DNA of 20,260 nucleotides, taken from the NCBI GenBank assembly GCA_002338505.1, contig DDIK01000148.1:1-20260 (forward strand), written 5' to 3'. The notes under the pieces were generated by a model, which did no database searches, was not told where the DNA came from, and was given only the letters and a program-made list of their open reading frames with translations. The position numbers were made by a program, and so were the translations under genes. Positions 7,830-15,400 of the stretch are shown in pieces (the first letter of the stretch is position 1; every line of letters begins with the position of its first letter). This stretch comes from Bacteriovorax sp. UBA1852 (GTDB taxonomy: Bacteria > Bdellovibrionota > Bacteriovoracia > Bacteriovoracales > Bacteriovoracaceae).

Positions 7830-9127
7830 TTCTCCCCCTTTACCAGGTGAGACTTGCCATCTTCATAATGAATAAGGACCTCTTGGCCAATACTTAATTT
7901 ATCCATATCTCTTTTAGATGATATAACCTTCCCATCAACTTCAGTGAAGGCATAACCACGGGAAAGAATATTATTAGGATTGAGAGCGTCTAATAACTTA
8001 CTATTCTTTTCTAAGCGCTGTTTTAATCCTTCAATATTTTGTTTTATCTGAGTCTTTGATCTCGTAATCAGATTGTCTAGTTCGTATTCATATTCGGTAA
8101 AGGAGACAAGTTCAAATTTTCTGGAGATAAGATGAAGGTCAGAGAGTCTCTCCTTTAATTCGTGAATTCTATTTTTTATTTTTGCTACAAGCTTTTGTGG
8201 ATGTGTCTGATTAAGTCGTAAATGGTAGCGACTGACAAGATGAGAAGAAGTGATTTTAAGACTTCTCGTGACATTATTTAAACGCTCAAGAGTCTTATGT
8301 TGATCATTTGTTAGTATTTCTGCTGCAGCGGAAGGTGTCTCGACTCTTAAGTCAGCGACAAAATCACTTATTGAAAAATCGACCTGATGGCCGACGGCAC
8401 TTATCGTCGGAATCGGACAATTGAAAATATCCCAAGCTAAGGCTTCATCATTAAAGGCCCAAAGGTCTTCTAGGCTTCCGCCTCCTCTTGTCAGCACGAC
8501 TGCATCAAAGAGTTTATCTGTGTCATTATTCTTTTCATTATCTAATTGATATTTGATAACAGCATTCAATGCATTTCTTATAGACCTTGGTGCAGTATCA
8601 CCTTGAACGAGTGCAGGCACGACGACGACATCAAGGAAGATCGAACGTCTTTCAATAATATTTAAAAAGTCTTGAAGAGCTGCTCCACCTTTAGCTGTGA
8701 TCACGGCCACACGTTTTGGTAAGCGTGGGATTTGCTTTTTTGAGTCGATATCAAAAAGCCCTTCTGCTTTGAGTTTAACTTTTAACTTTTCGAATTGTTC
8801 TTTAAGATCACCTTTTCCAACGGGACTAATTCGCTTAGTGATTAATTGAAAACTCCCTCTTTTGTTGTAAACGGAGATACTACCTTGGCAAATTACCTTA
8901 TCTCCATCTTTTAAGGTTTTAAGAACATGGTTTCTTGCTGCATCCATTCGAAAGCAAGCAGCATTTAAGAGAGAGTTTGAGTCACTTAATGAAAAGTACC
9001 AGTGACCAGAGGAAGATGAGCTGAGATTTGTAACTTCACCAATTATCGTAACGTTACGAAATTGTCCCTCAAGACTATTCTTAATTTGTGTGACGAGATC
9101 TGTGACACTTGGAATATTATCTATCAT
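7826..9127 (-). CDS. xseA: Exodeoxyribonuclease VII large subunit
   Basis: Catalytic subunit of ExoVII, a bidirectional single-strand exonuclease used in recombination and mismatch repair in the cytoplasm. It has 433 residues (E. coli 456). The N-terminal OB-fold includes VTIIGEVTNLS, SGHWYFSLSD and GDKVICQGSISVYNKRGSFQL. The catalytic domain has LPKRVAVITAKGGAALQDFLN, DAVVLTRGGGSLEDLWAFND and ISAVGHQVDFSISDFVADLR followed by VETPSAAAE. The essential His and Asp of the GHxxD motif are present, but Glu in the usual GHET/VD is Gln. A long coiled coil and a terminal SRGYAFTE..GKVISS segment complete the family layout. AGAGGA lies three bases before the ATG. No xseB-like small subunit is in this window. 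It heads an operon with the kinase-like gene and crcB. Confidence 0.96.
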   Translation of the reverse strand: MIDNIPSVTDLVTQIKNSLEGQFRNVTIIGEVTNLSSSSSGHWYFSLSDSNSLLNAACFRMDAARNHVLKTLKDGDKVICQGSISVYNKRGSFQLITKRISPVGKGDLKEQFEKLKVKLKAEGLFDIDSKKQIPRLPKRVAVITAKGGAALQDFLNIIERRSIFLDVVVVPALVQGDTAPRSIRNALNAVIKYQLDNEKNNDTDKLFDAVVLTRGGGSLEDLWAFNDEALAWDIFNCPIPTISAVGHQVDFSISDFVADLRVETPSAAAEILTNDQHKTLERLNNVTRSLKITSSHLVSRYHLRLNQTHPQKLVAKIKNRIHELKERLSDLHLISRKFELVSFTEYEYELDNLITRSKTQIKQNIEGLKQRLEKNSKLLDALNPNNILSRGYAFTEVDGKVISSKRDMDKLSIGQEVLIHYEDGKSHLVKGEN

Positions 9128-9206
9128 TTATCCTCTGTGATTTTTTGCAAACATGTTAGAGTTAGTATATCTAATTGTAAGCAAAACTAAAAACAAAGAG
9201 AATGAC

Positions 9207-9719
9207 ATGGCGAGTAACATTGACACTGAATTACCAACAGAAGAGCTTGAGAGACAAATTCATGAGAAAAACCGCTCTGAACTGAAATCTCAAGGTGGTT
9301 TTACAGATCTTATCACCTACAATCTTGAAAATTTTGCGTATCGTTATCTTGAAACAACAACAGATAAATCTCTTAAAGCTCAAATAAATGAAAATGATAT
9401 TTATGTTACAAGCATAGAGCCTGATATTGTTCATGCGCTTAAATGGGAAAATAAAGAACTTAAAAATAAACTCATCGCTCTTTGTAAGAAATATCCTGGT
9501 TCAAAGTCTAAAGAGCTTAAAGTTAAGCTAACTTTAGGTTCTCTCGTCATTTCTAATAATCAGGTTGAATGTTATAGTGAAGTTAACTGGGATCAAGACC
9601 AATTTAGTCGTGAGAATCAAAACTATATTGAGAAGAGAGTCACAATCAAGTTTGATGATCCATTAGAACTAAGAAATACCCATGCGAAATACCTTGAACA
9701 GGTAAGCGAAATTTTTTAG
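9207..9719 (+). CDS. Hypothetical cytoplasmic protein
   Basis: I do not recognise this 170-residue protein. It has no signal peptide or membrane helix. Its N-terminus is acidic and helix-prone (ELPTEELERQIHEKNRSELKSQGGF), and a beta-rich C-terminal half contains KVKLTLGSLVISNNQVECYSEVNW and EKRVTIKFDDPLELRN. I prefer the ATG at 9207 because a purine-rich AAAGAGAA precedes it; an in-frame ATG at 9153 has no ribosome site and lies only 26 bases from the divergent xseA start. It stands alone between divergent xseA and convergent ctpA, and its stop TAG overlaps the ctpA stop in a shared TTAG (9716-9719). Codon use looks like that of its neighbours, which supports a genuine gene. Function unknown. 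Confidence 0.7.
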   Translation: MASNIDTELPTEELERQIHEKNRSELKSQGGFTDLITYNLENFAYRYLETTTDKSLKAQINENDIYVTSIEPDIVHALKWENKELKNKLIALCKKYPGSKSKELKVKLTLGSLVISNNQVECYSEVNWDQDQFSRENQNYIEKRVTIKFDDPLELRNTHAKYLEQVSEIF

Positions 9720-11044
9720 AGCTTGCCAGCCGCTGAAAGTAATCTCATTGCTTGTACCACATGATAATCATTCTTCGGGTGATACTTCTTTGTCAGTTCA
9801 TCACCTTTCTTAGCTTCTCTATTTTTCATACGATTTATACGCATTTTTCTAAGTTCACGTTCTCTTGCCTCACGCTCCATCTTTTCGTCTTTGCTCTCTT
9901 TAGTGGCAGAGAGGTGATTACGTAAATCAATTTCTCTAATTGATTCATATGTATTCATATTTTCTGCAACCCATTTTCCTTCAACAGATGGAATGATAAC
10001 GTCTGGTGTAACCCCGATTGTTTGGATTTTTCGACCTTTTGGTGTCATATACTGAGCAATGGTTAACTTAAGACCTTCTGCCTCACCTAATTGAACGATC
10101 TTTTGAACTGTACCTTTACCAAAAGACTTAGAACCTACGATAATTCCACGTTTATGATCTTGAATTGCTCCTGCAACAATCTCAGAGGCTGAAGCTGATG
10201 AGCTATTTATAATAACAGCTAAAGGAGTCTCAAGATCTTTAAATCCAGACTTTCTCACATAGTGAATCTCTTTATTCTTAGGATCTCTTCCCTCAGTTCT
10301 AACAACAACTCCCTCATTTAAAAAAAGGCTTGAAACACTCACGGCCTCATCGAGTAGACCTCCTGGATTTGATCTTAGATCGATGATAATTCCTTTAAGT
10401 CCTTTTTTAAGTTTGGATTTATACTTTTTTAAAGCCTTAGCAATTGATTTACCAGAGTTTGATTGAAAGCTTTTAAGTCTAATAACTGCAAAGTCTTCAA
10501 TAAGATATGATTTAATCGGATTGATCTTTATAATTTCTCTTTTAATGGAAAAGTATCTTGTTTCCTTTTCACCTTTTCTAAGTATCCCTAGGTCAATAGA
10601 TGTCTTTGGACTACCATTCATTTTTTCAACGGCTTCATTAAGGGTTATTCCAAGCGTAGAATCACCATTGATTTCAACGATTTTATCGCCAGGCTTTAAA
10701 CCGGCCCTAAAGGCTGGAGAATCTTCTATCGGAGTGATGATAATTAAGACGCCATCTTTTTGAGTGACCTCAATTCCTAAGCCACCGTACTCTCCCTTTG
10801 TATCATCTTGCATTTTCTTAAATATCTTCTTATCTAAGAATGTAGAATGCGGATCCAGAGTATTCATCATACCTTTTAAAGCACCATCGATAAGTTTTGT
10901 TATATCCACGTCACGATAATATTGATTTTCTACAACATGAAGAATTTTATTGAAAAGCTCTAACTTTTCATAACGTGATGGTTCTTTATCTGCAGCATAT
11001 ATAGATAACTGAAGTGACATCGCCACAACAAATATTTTAAACAT
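9716..11044 (-). CDS. ctpA: Carboxy-terminal processing protease, S41 family
   Basis: A 442-residue periplasmic serine protease that trims or degrades proteins from the C-terminus. The N-terminus has a short signal peptide (MFKIFVVAMSLQLSIYA). Next come the family's N-terminal helical domain with LDPHSTFLDKK, a PDZ domain at about residues 85-165 (GGLGIEVTQKDG, AGLKPGDKIVEING) and the S41 core with IIIDLRSNPGGLLDEAV. The nucleophile lies in SASASE (283-288, most likely Ser285), with Lys310 and Gln314 in SFGKGTVQ. A highly charged C-terminal tail (about 380-430, rich in Lys, Arg and Glu) precedes the end. GGGAG lies six bases before the ATG. It is last in ftsE-ftsX-envC-ctpA, 10 bases after the envC-like gene (from its ATG to that gene's stop), suggesting a role in septal peptidoglycan-factor turnover. 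Its stop overlaps that of the convergent orphan gene. Confidence 0.95.
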   Translation of the reverse strand: MFKIFVVAMSLQLSIYAADKEPSRYEKLELFNKILHVVENQYYRDVDITKLIDGALKGMMNTLDPHSTFLDKKIFKKMQDDTKGEYGGLGIEVTQKDGVLIIITPIEDSPAFRAGLKPGDKIVEINGDSTLGITLNEAVEKMNGSPKTSIDLGILRKGEKETRYFSIKREIIKINPIKSYLIEDFAVIRLKSFQSNSGKSIAKALKKYKSKLKKGLKGIIIDLRSNPGGLLDEAVSVSSLFLNEGVVVRTEGRDPKNKEIHYVRKSGFKDLETPLAVIINSSSASASEIVAGAIQDHKRGIIVGSKSFGKGTVQKIVQLGEAEGLKLTIAQYMTPKGRKIQTIGVTPDVIIPSVEGKWVAENMNTYESIREIDLRNHLSATKESKDEKMEREARERELRKMRINRMKNREAKKGDELTKKYHPKNDYHVVQAMRLLSAAGKL

Positions 11045-11054
11045 CTATGACTCC

Positions 11055-12041
11055 CTAACCTCTTGATGCTTTGAAGTTTTTTACAAGTTTAATTGTATCT
11101 TGAACTTTATCTTTCTTTCTTATTTCAAAATATATTTTACTAAATTGATCTTTTCTTATTTGTGATTTTACTTCAGCGATTACTTGACCTTCTTTAATCG
11201 CCTGATCTTTCTTTATCCCTGTATTAAAATCACCGAGATAAATGCTTCTCAAATCATCTCCATGATCGATCATAATAACATTTCCAAAGTTTGCTAATGT
11301 TCCAATATAGACGACATTTCCAGACTTTGAAGCCTTGATCCCTTCTTTTATTTTTGTCTTGAAAGTTATTCCCTTCCCATTAGCTTCATATGCAAAATGC
11401 TTTTTTAGAGGAGATTCAAATATCGTTTTGACAACTGAATTACGAGCTTTCTTTCTTGATCGTCTTCTTGTCTTTGAACTAGACTTAGCTTTTTCAAATG
11501 TTTCTTTTTCTTTAACATATCTCTTAACATAGCTTTTTTTTGATTCCTCTATATTCTTGATCGAATCAAGTAAGTCGTCTTCAAGTTTAATTACTCTTTG
11601 ATACTCAGCTACAAGTCCTGTAAATACATCCTTTAGTTTCTTTGTATTAGCTTCGAGATGTTTTATTTCTTTCTTCTGTCTTCTAATTCTATTGACGCTT
11701 ACTTTTTTTAAAAATAGTGACTTCGTATCATGACCATTCAAAGAGCTCACAATAAGAGTCTTATAATGACGATTAATTTTTTCTTTATATTCCCTTATGG
11801 CCTCGGTTGATTTTGAGATTTCTCTTTTAATCTTATATGCTTCGAGATCAACCATCTGTCTTTTTTTAACAGTTTGAAGATATGTTCTATTTTTTAATGC
11901 AAGACTAGATTCTAAATTATTTATTTTCTTACTTAAACTCTTCACATCCTTTCTTATCTCTTTCATGCTCTTTGTTGGCGAGGTATTGATCGCAGAGTAT
12001 GAATTGATAAAAATTAACAGGGGGAGAAGAAGTTTAATCAC
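11055..12041 (-). CDS. envC: EnvC-like murein hydrolase activator with degenerate LytM domain
   Basis: A periplasmic divisome factor expected to bind FtsX and switch on amidases that split septal peptidoglycan. From GTG at 12041 it has 328 residues. A hydrophobic signal (IKLLLPLLIFINSYSA) is followed by a long Lys/Glu-rich coiled coil (about 25-190), a basic linker (SSKTRRRSRKKARN) and a C-terminal LytM/M23 fold (about 205-320). The metal ligands are missing: the HxxxD site reads GKGITFKT and the HxH site reads KIYFEIRK, closely paralleling E. coli EnvC (GLRWKG, SLYFEIRR), so it should activate rather than cut. I choose GTG over the in-frame TTG at 12053 because GGAG lies six to seven bases before the GTG and nothing suitable precedes the TTG. 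The ftsX stop TAG shares one base with this start (TAGTG), implying coupled translation. Confidence 0.88.
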   Translation of the reverse strand: MIKLLLPLLIFINSYSAINTSPTKSMKEIRKDVKSLSKKINNLESSLALKNRTYLQTVKKRQMVDLEAYKIKREISKSTEAIREYKEKINRHYKTLIVSSLNGHDTKSLFLKKVSVNRIRRQKKEIKHLEANTKKLKDVFTGLVAEYQRVIKLEDDLLDSIKNIEESKKSYVKRYVKEKETFEKAKSSSKTRRRSRKKARNSVVKTIFESPLKKHFAYEANGKGITFKTKIKEGIKASKSGNVVYIGTLANFGNVIMIDHGDDLRSIYLGDFNTGIKKDQAIKEGQVIAEVKSQIRKDQFSKIYFEIRKKDKVQDTIKLVKNFKASRG

Positions 12042-12832
12042 TATTTTCTCCAAGTTAGTTTATAGCAGAAGACAAACGGTATAAGTAATAACGTAGCTGA
12101 TGCAAGAGCAAGTGACATATAAGAGCTTTGCTCCATTAAAATGAAAAATAAGAGATTAGAGATAATTACTACCGAGAATAAAGAAAGTGCCATCTTTAAT
12201 CTCACACTATTTTTTCTTGTAAACTTTTCAATTATATATGAGTGATTGATAAGTCTTGAGTTGAAGCTAAAAAAACTAATCACCCAGATAAAAAAGACTA
12301 AAGCAATAATTCCTTGCATCGGCCACTGCTTTATACTTCTTAAAAATGACTTGATAATAAGATCATCATTGACCTTTTTAGTAACTGCACCTAAAAGTAT
12401 ATTTTCGCTACCTGCAATTCTTTCGAGATATTCTCTAATAAGGCTTATCGACTTTTGACTTAAATTTTCTTGAAGATTTATTCTAAAAGATCGCAGCTCC
12501 GACATTACTTTGACTTCTTCATTATTTAAGCCAAATTCTGTTCCTAAATTATTTATAATACTTTTCATGCTAGCTTGAGATGAAAGTTCAAAGTCCACAA
12601 CTCCTGGCAAGTCAGATATTTTACTACGAACCTGATCAACATGAATATCTTTGGAAAGTATAGCATTAAAATAGAACTCATTTTCTAACTTTGGGATCAG
12701 CTTTACTATTTCTTCCTCATAATGCGTATAGTTTGAAGCTGTGTTGAGCAAAGCAAATGATGATAGAAATAATATAAAAGAAAGAAAAATATTTCTCTTA
12801 CTGAAATTTATGATCTCATTTAAATAAAACAT
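12041..12832 (-). CDS. ftsX: Cell-division ABC-type membrane protein FtsX
   Basis: A 263-residue inner-membrane partner of FtsE. Its topology fits FtsX: a cytoplasmic N-terminus, TM1 at about 14-31, a large periplasmic loop of about 135 residues (35-170), then TM2 about 173-192, TM3 about 212-232 and TM4 about 238-258. The periplasmic loop contains the family's paired beta-alpha unit (EFYFNAILSKDIHVDQVRSKISDLPGVVDFEL), and the cytoplasmic loop between TM2 and TM3 is basic (IEKFTRKNSVRLK). Sequence is otherwise poorly conserved, as is normal for FtsX; the ATPase upstream and EnvC downstream make the call firm. The ATG lies inside the ftsE coding end (13-base overlap) with GGGG five bases upstream. 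Its stop overlaps the envC start, so all three proteins are probably made in matched amounts. Confidence 0.9.
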   Translation of the reverse strand: MFYLNEIINFSKRNIFLSFILFLSSFALLNTASNYTHYEEEIVKLIPKLENEFYFNAILSKDIHVDQVRSKISDLPGVVDFELSSQASMKSIINNLGTEFGLNNEEVKVMSELRSFRINLQENLSQKSISLIREYLERIAGSENILLGAVTKKVNDDLIIKSFLRSIKQWPMQGIIALVFFIWVISFFSFNSRLINHSYIIEKFTRKNSVRLKMALSLFSVVIISNLLFFILMEQSSYMSLALASATLLLIPFVFCYKLTWRK

Positions 12833-13524
12833 GCATGCCCCGAGTGAATTAAACGTCCATTTTCTAAATGTAGAATTTTTCCAACAAACCTTCCGACAAG
12901 ATCTCTATTGTGAGATGCCCAAATAACAGTCATTCCTCTTTTAGTGTTATAAACATTCAACAGATCAAACAATCTCTTAGCATTTTCGTAATCAAGTGAG
13001 CTCGTTGGTTCATCAGCTATAAAAACATCTGGTCGAGTTAATAATGCTCTAATTATTGCAACCTTCTGTTTCAGCCCGCCATTGGCATCACCAATTTTAA
13101 TATTTAATCTCTTAGTGATACCTAATATCTTTGCTAATTCTTTCAAATCGTTATTAAACTCTTTTTTCGTTTTATATAAAGAAGGATCATAGACTAATTT
13201 TAAATTCTCAAGACAAGTCATGTTAGGAACTAATCGTAACTCTTGAAAAACTTGAGCTGAAAATTTCTTACTAGGTATTTTAGCAGTACCAGATGTTTGA
13301 AGAATGTTACCTGCTAATAAATTTAACAAAGTTGTTTTACCAGCTCCAGATGCACCTGTTATAAAAACAATCTCACCTTCATTGATACGAAGATTAACAT
13401 CTTTCAATGCTTGTAAACTTCCAAACTTCACACCAACATTATCCAACTTATACATTGTCTTTTGGAACTGATGTTCTTCCTGAAAAAAGTCTGCTCTCTG
13501 GTCTTTACTTACGTTTTGAAACAT
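12820..13524 (-). CDS. ftsE: Cell-division ABC ATPase FtsE, unusual signature loop
   Basis: A 234-residue cytoplasmic ATPase that powers FtsX. Walker A is GASGAGKTT (57-65), the Q-loop is FQELRL (Gln94), Walker B is VFIADEPTSSLD (Asp171, Glu172) and the H-loop is WASHNRD (His205). The ABC signature, normally LSGGEQQR, reads ANGGLKQK (147-154), losing the conserved Ser and Glu. About 23 residues precede the point where most FtsE proteins begin (here MYKLDNVGVKFG). The long start is supported by AGAAGGA six bases before the ATG at 13524, whereas the internal ATG at 13455 has no good ribosome site. It is first in ftsE-ftsX-envC-ctpA, with a promoter-like region overlapping a perfect inverted repeat upstream. 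A LolD-type or other ABC ATPase is the alternative, but the FtsX/EnvC partners argue against it. Confidence 0.92.
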   Translation of the reverse strand: MFQNVSKDQRADFFQEEHQFQKTMYKLDNVGVKFGSLQALKDVNLRINEGEIVFITGASGAGKTTLLNLLAGNILQTSGTAKIPSKKFSAQVFQELRLVPNMTCLENLKLVYDPSLYKTKKEFNNDLKELAKILGITKRLNIKIGDANGGLKQKVAIIRALLTRPDVFIADEPTSSLDYENAKRLFDLLNVYNTKRGMTVIWASHNRDLVGRFVGKILHLENGRLIHSGHACFI

Positions 13525-13581
13525 TAAGATTCCTTCTTATTGTTTTTCAAATCATCCTAATTTGATGTAGTACTAGAATAC

Positions 13582-13613
13582 TACTGAGATTATTTTATCT
13601 GATAATCTCAGTA
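13582..13613. repeat. Perfect 12-bp inverted repeat upstream of ftsE
   Basis: TACTGAGATTAT (13582-13593) and ATAATCTCAGTA (13602-13613) are exact reverse complements around an 8-base centre. Neither side is followed by a T-run on either strand, so it is not a classical terminator. It covers the -10 and part of the spacer of the predicted ftsE promoter. A second, shorter inverted repeat (GTAGTA / TACTAC, 6-base centre) lies immediately on the ftsE side at about 13567-13584. Confidence 0.8.
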
Positions 13614-13620
13614 AAATCAA
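13592..13620 (-). promoter_or_regulatory. Candidate promoter of the ftsE-ftsX-envC-ctpA operon
   Basis: On the minus strand, TTGATT (13620-13615, 4/6) and TAAAAT (13597-13592, 5/6) are spaced 17 bases. The start would fall near 13585, about 60 bases before the ftsE ATG. It is embedded in the 12-bp inverted repeat, so repressor or activator binding there would control the whole division operon. Confidence 0.45.
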
Positions 13621-13669
13621 AGAATAGAATGTCATCTAGATATTATTTTCTTACAAGAAAGAGCTTATT

Positions 13670-13696
13670 GGTCAACTATGATCAACTATGGTCAAA
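13670..13696. repeat. Tandem decamer repeats in the ftsE-cheR intergenic region
   Basis: GGTCAACTAT (13670-13679), GATCAACTAT (13680-13689) and the partial GGTCAAA (13690-13696) recur with an exact 10-base period, about one helical turn. On the minus strand they read as TTGACC/TTGATC boxes. The array lies about 85 bases before cheR and 145 bases before ftsE. Same-face repeats of this kind often bind a regulator cooperatively. I see no strong promoter for cheR near it. Confidence 0.5.
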
Positions 13697-13781
13697 GTGA
13701 CACTATTTACTTATTTAATAATCTATAACATTAGTTTAATGTATACAATAATTTGAATTTTTTCTGATTAAGGGGTGGACC

Positions 13782-14606
13782 TTGAAAGTCTCAAATCATA
13801 TCTACAAGTTCTTTGCTGACTACATTTACAAACATACTGGCATTACATATCTTGAAAAAGATTATTATCGTCTCGATTCTCGTTTTAAAGATCTCATGGA
13901 TTTCTTTGAACTAGATTCAGTAGATGAGCTCTATAATAAGTACAAAGCAAGCATTTCTCCAGATATGCATGCCGTTCTTATCAACTTTTCGACTAATAAT
14001 GAGACATATTTCTTCAGAGACAAGAAGCCATTTAAGGCGCTCACAAAACACATTTTACCAGAACTAAATACGAAGTACCCCATGGGAATGCTTAATATTT
14101 GGAGCTGCGCAAGTAGTACGGGCCAAGAGCCTGTCTCAATACTCATGCAGTTAAAAGACCATGCTGGGAAAGACTTTACGAGAGTAAATATAAAGGCATC
14201 TGATATATCTGAACGTGCTCTAAGCAAGGCAAAAGTTGGTATTTATAACGGTCTCGACATCCAGAGAGGTCTCCCAATAACACTCTTAATGAAGCACTTT
14301 GAGCAAGAGGGAGAAGAGAACTCATGGAAGATTTCATCCGACATCTTATCAAAAATTAATTACTTCTCTTTCAATCTTCTAACAGACTCATTTCCTAAAG
14401 CCTCCTATCATGTGATCTTTTGTCGAAATGTGCTTATCTACCAAGATATGGACAACAAAAGAGAGATTTTAAAGAATATGTTTGACGCATTAAAGCCAGG
14501 GGGTTATCTCTTATTAGGTAACGGCGAGAGTCTCATTGGTATTTCTGTACCATTTGAGAAAGAAAGCTATGATGGCTTAACTCTCTATAGAAAACCAGTG
14601 GAATAA
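13782..14606 (+). CDS. cheR: CheR-type protein-glutamate O-methyltransferase
   Basis: Transfers methyl groups from S-adenosylmethionine to glutamates of chemoreceptors. It is 274 residues, the family length. The N-terminal helical domain (about 1-70) is followed by TNNETYFFRD (71-80) and the SAM-binding start IWSCASSTGQEPVS (106-119), then the acidic ASDIS (139-143), FCRNVLIY (213-220) and LKPGGYLLLGNGESL (about 238-252). The start is TTG at 13782, justified by a strong AAGGGGTGG ending four bases before it; no in-frame ATG is nearby. No cheB, cheA, cheW or receptor gene is adjacent, only an orphan gene five bases downstream. It may serve distant receptors, or a non-chemotactic signalling pathway as some stand-alone CheR proteins do. 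The enzyme family is sure; the pathway is not. Confidence 0.92.
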   Translation: MKVSNHIYKFFADYIYKHTGITYLEKDYYRLDSRFKDLMDFFELDSVDELYNKYKASISPDMHAVLINFSTNNETYFFRDKKPFKALTKHILPELNTKYPMGMLNIWSCASSTGQEPVSILMQLKDHAGKDFTRVNIKASDISERALSKAKVGIYNGLDIQRGLPITLLMKHFEQEGEENSWKISSDILSKINYFSFNLLTDSFPKASYHVIFCRNVLIYQDMDNKREILKNMFDALKPGGYLLLGNGESLIGISVPFEKESYDGLTLYRKPVE

Positions 14607-14611
14607 ACATA

Positions 14612-15400
14612 ATGCTTCAAAGTATTGACTCAAATTTCAAAAACGCTGTTAAATTAAAAGATATTATAACAGGATCTTTTGATACCGACCTCAATCACTA
14701 CTCTCTTATTTATGCTATATATCATGACGAAGGCTTTTTAAAACTTAAAAATAATTCTTTAAATGTCAGCATGACTTGTGTTTTCACCAACGTTGACAAA
14801 GCAAACGACTACCTAAAAAAACAAAGCGTCCAAAATGCGACAATTAAGCCAGTAATGTTAGGACGCCTTATAGAGATCGAGCGATCAGATAAAACGATCA
14901 AAGTTTTGGCAATTGACCCTGAAAGTGAAAATAGCGTTTGTGAACTCTTATTTGTCCCATTTTCTGATAAACTAACTCGACAAAATCTACTATCTCCTAG
15001 TGACGAAGCGATATCTCTTTTATCAATTGATAAGACATCTCACTATAATATGGGAGCAGAGACAGTATTCTTCTCGCTTACCAATAAGCATTTACCTGAG
15101 TCTGGTGAAGAGAGAATTAAAATCCTCGAGGAACTTGTACAGGACCTTGCATTTATAGTGCCTAGGTTATCTCTGAAAAAAGGCAGCTTCAATGTGATTT
15201 GTCTTATTTTAAATCTTGAAAATTATCTAGAAGAAAAAGCATTTATAAGAGAATACGAAACTTTTGATAAGTACACTGATACTATTTTTGTGACAAGTGA
15301 ACTTAAGCTTTTAACCGGTAAGCTAGAAGAGATTCCTTATGACGGAAGTCAGCTAGAGGGTGTTTACAGACCGATTTACGAGCACCAACTTAATAACTAG
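14612..15400 (+). CDS. Hypothetical protein encoded with cheR
   Basis: A 262-residue protein that I do not recognise. It has no signal peptide and no membrane helix, and appears mixed alpha/beta: an early IITGSFDTDLNHYSLIYAIYHDEGFL, a middle MLGRLIEIER plus KVLAIDPESENSVCELLFVPF, a helix ERIKILEELVQDLAFIVPRL, and a hydrophobic strand FNVICLILNLENYLEE. It lacks the CheD deamidase motifs and CheB or CheC signatures. The ATG lies five bases after the cheR stop with GTGGA about ten bases upstream, so it is almost surely cotranscribed with cheR and is a candidate partner or substrate of it. Its stop shares the palindromic tetranucleotide CTAG (15397-15400) with the convergent HD-domain gene. Confidence 0.75.
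   Translation: MLQSIDSNFKNAVKLKDIITGSFDTDLNHYSLIYAIYHDEGFLKLKNNSLNVSMTCVFTNVDKANDYLKKQSVQNATIKPVMLGRLIEIERSDKTIKVLAIDPESENSVCELLFVPFSDKLTRQNLLSPSDEAISLLSIDKTSHYNMGAETVFFSLTNKHLPESGEERIKILEELVQDLAFIVPRLSLKKGSFNVICLILNLENYLEEKAFIREYETFDKYTDTIFVTSELKLLTGKLEEIPYDGSQLEGVYRPIYEHQLNN

Noticed and set aside
9153..9206. Earlier ATG of the orphan gene next to xseA
   Set aside because: No ribosome site and only 26 bases from the divergent xseA start; the ATG at 9207 is better placed.
9752..9758. TTGTACC half-site matching the deoA operator
   Set aside because: A single copy inside the ctpA coding region without a palindromic partner; expected by chance.
10521..10763. Plus-strand open frame opposite ctpA
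   Set aside because: Lies antisense to the PDZ and following region of a well-supported gene and has no recognisable product.
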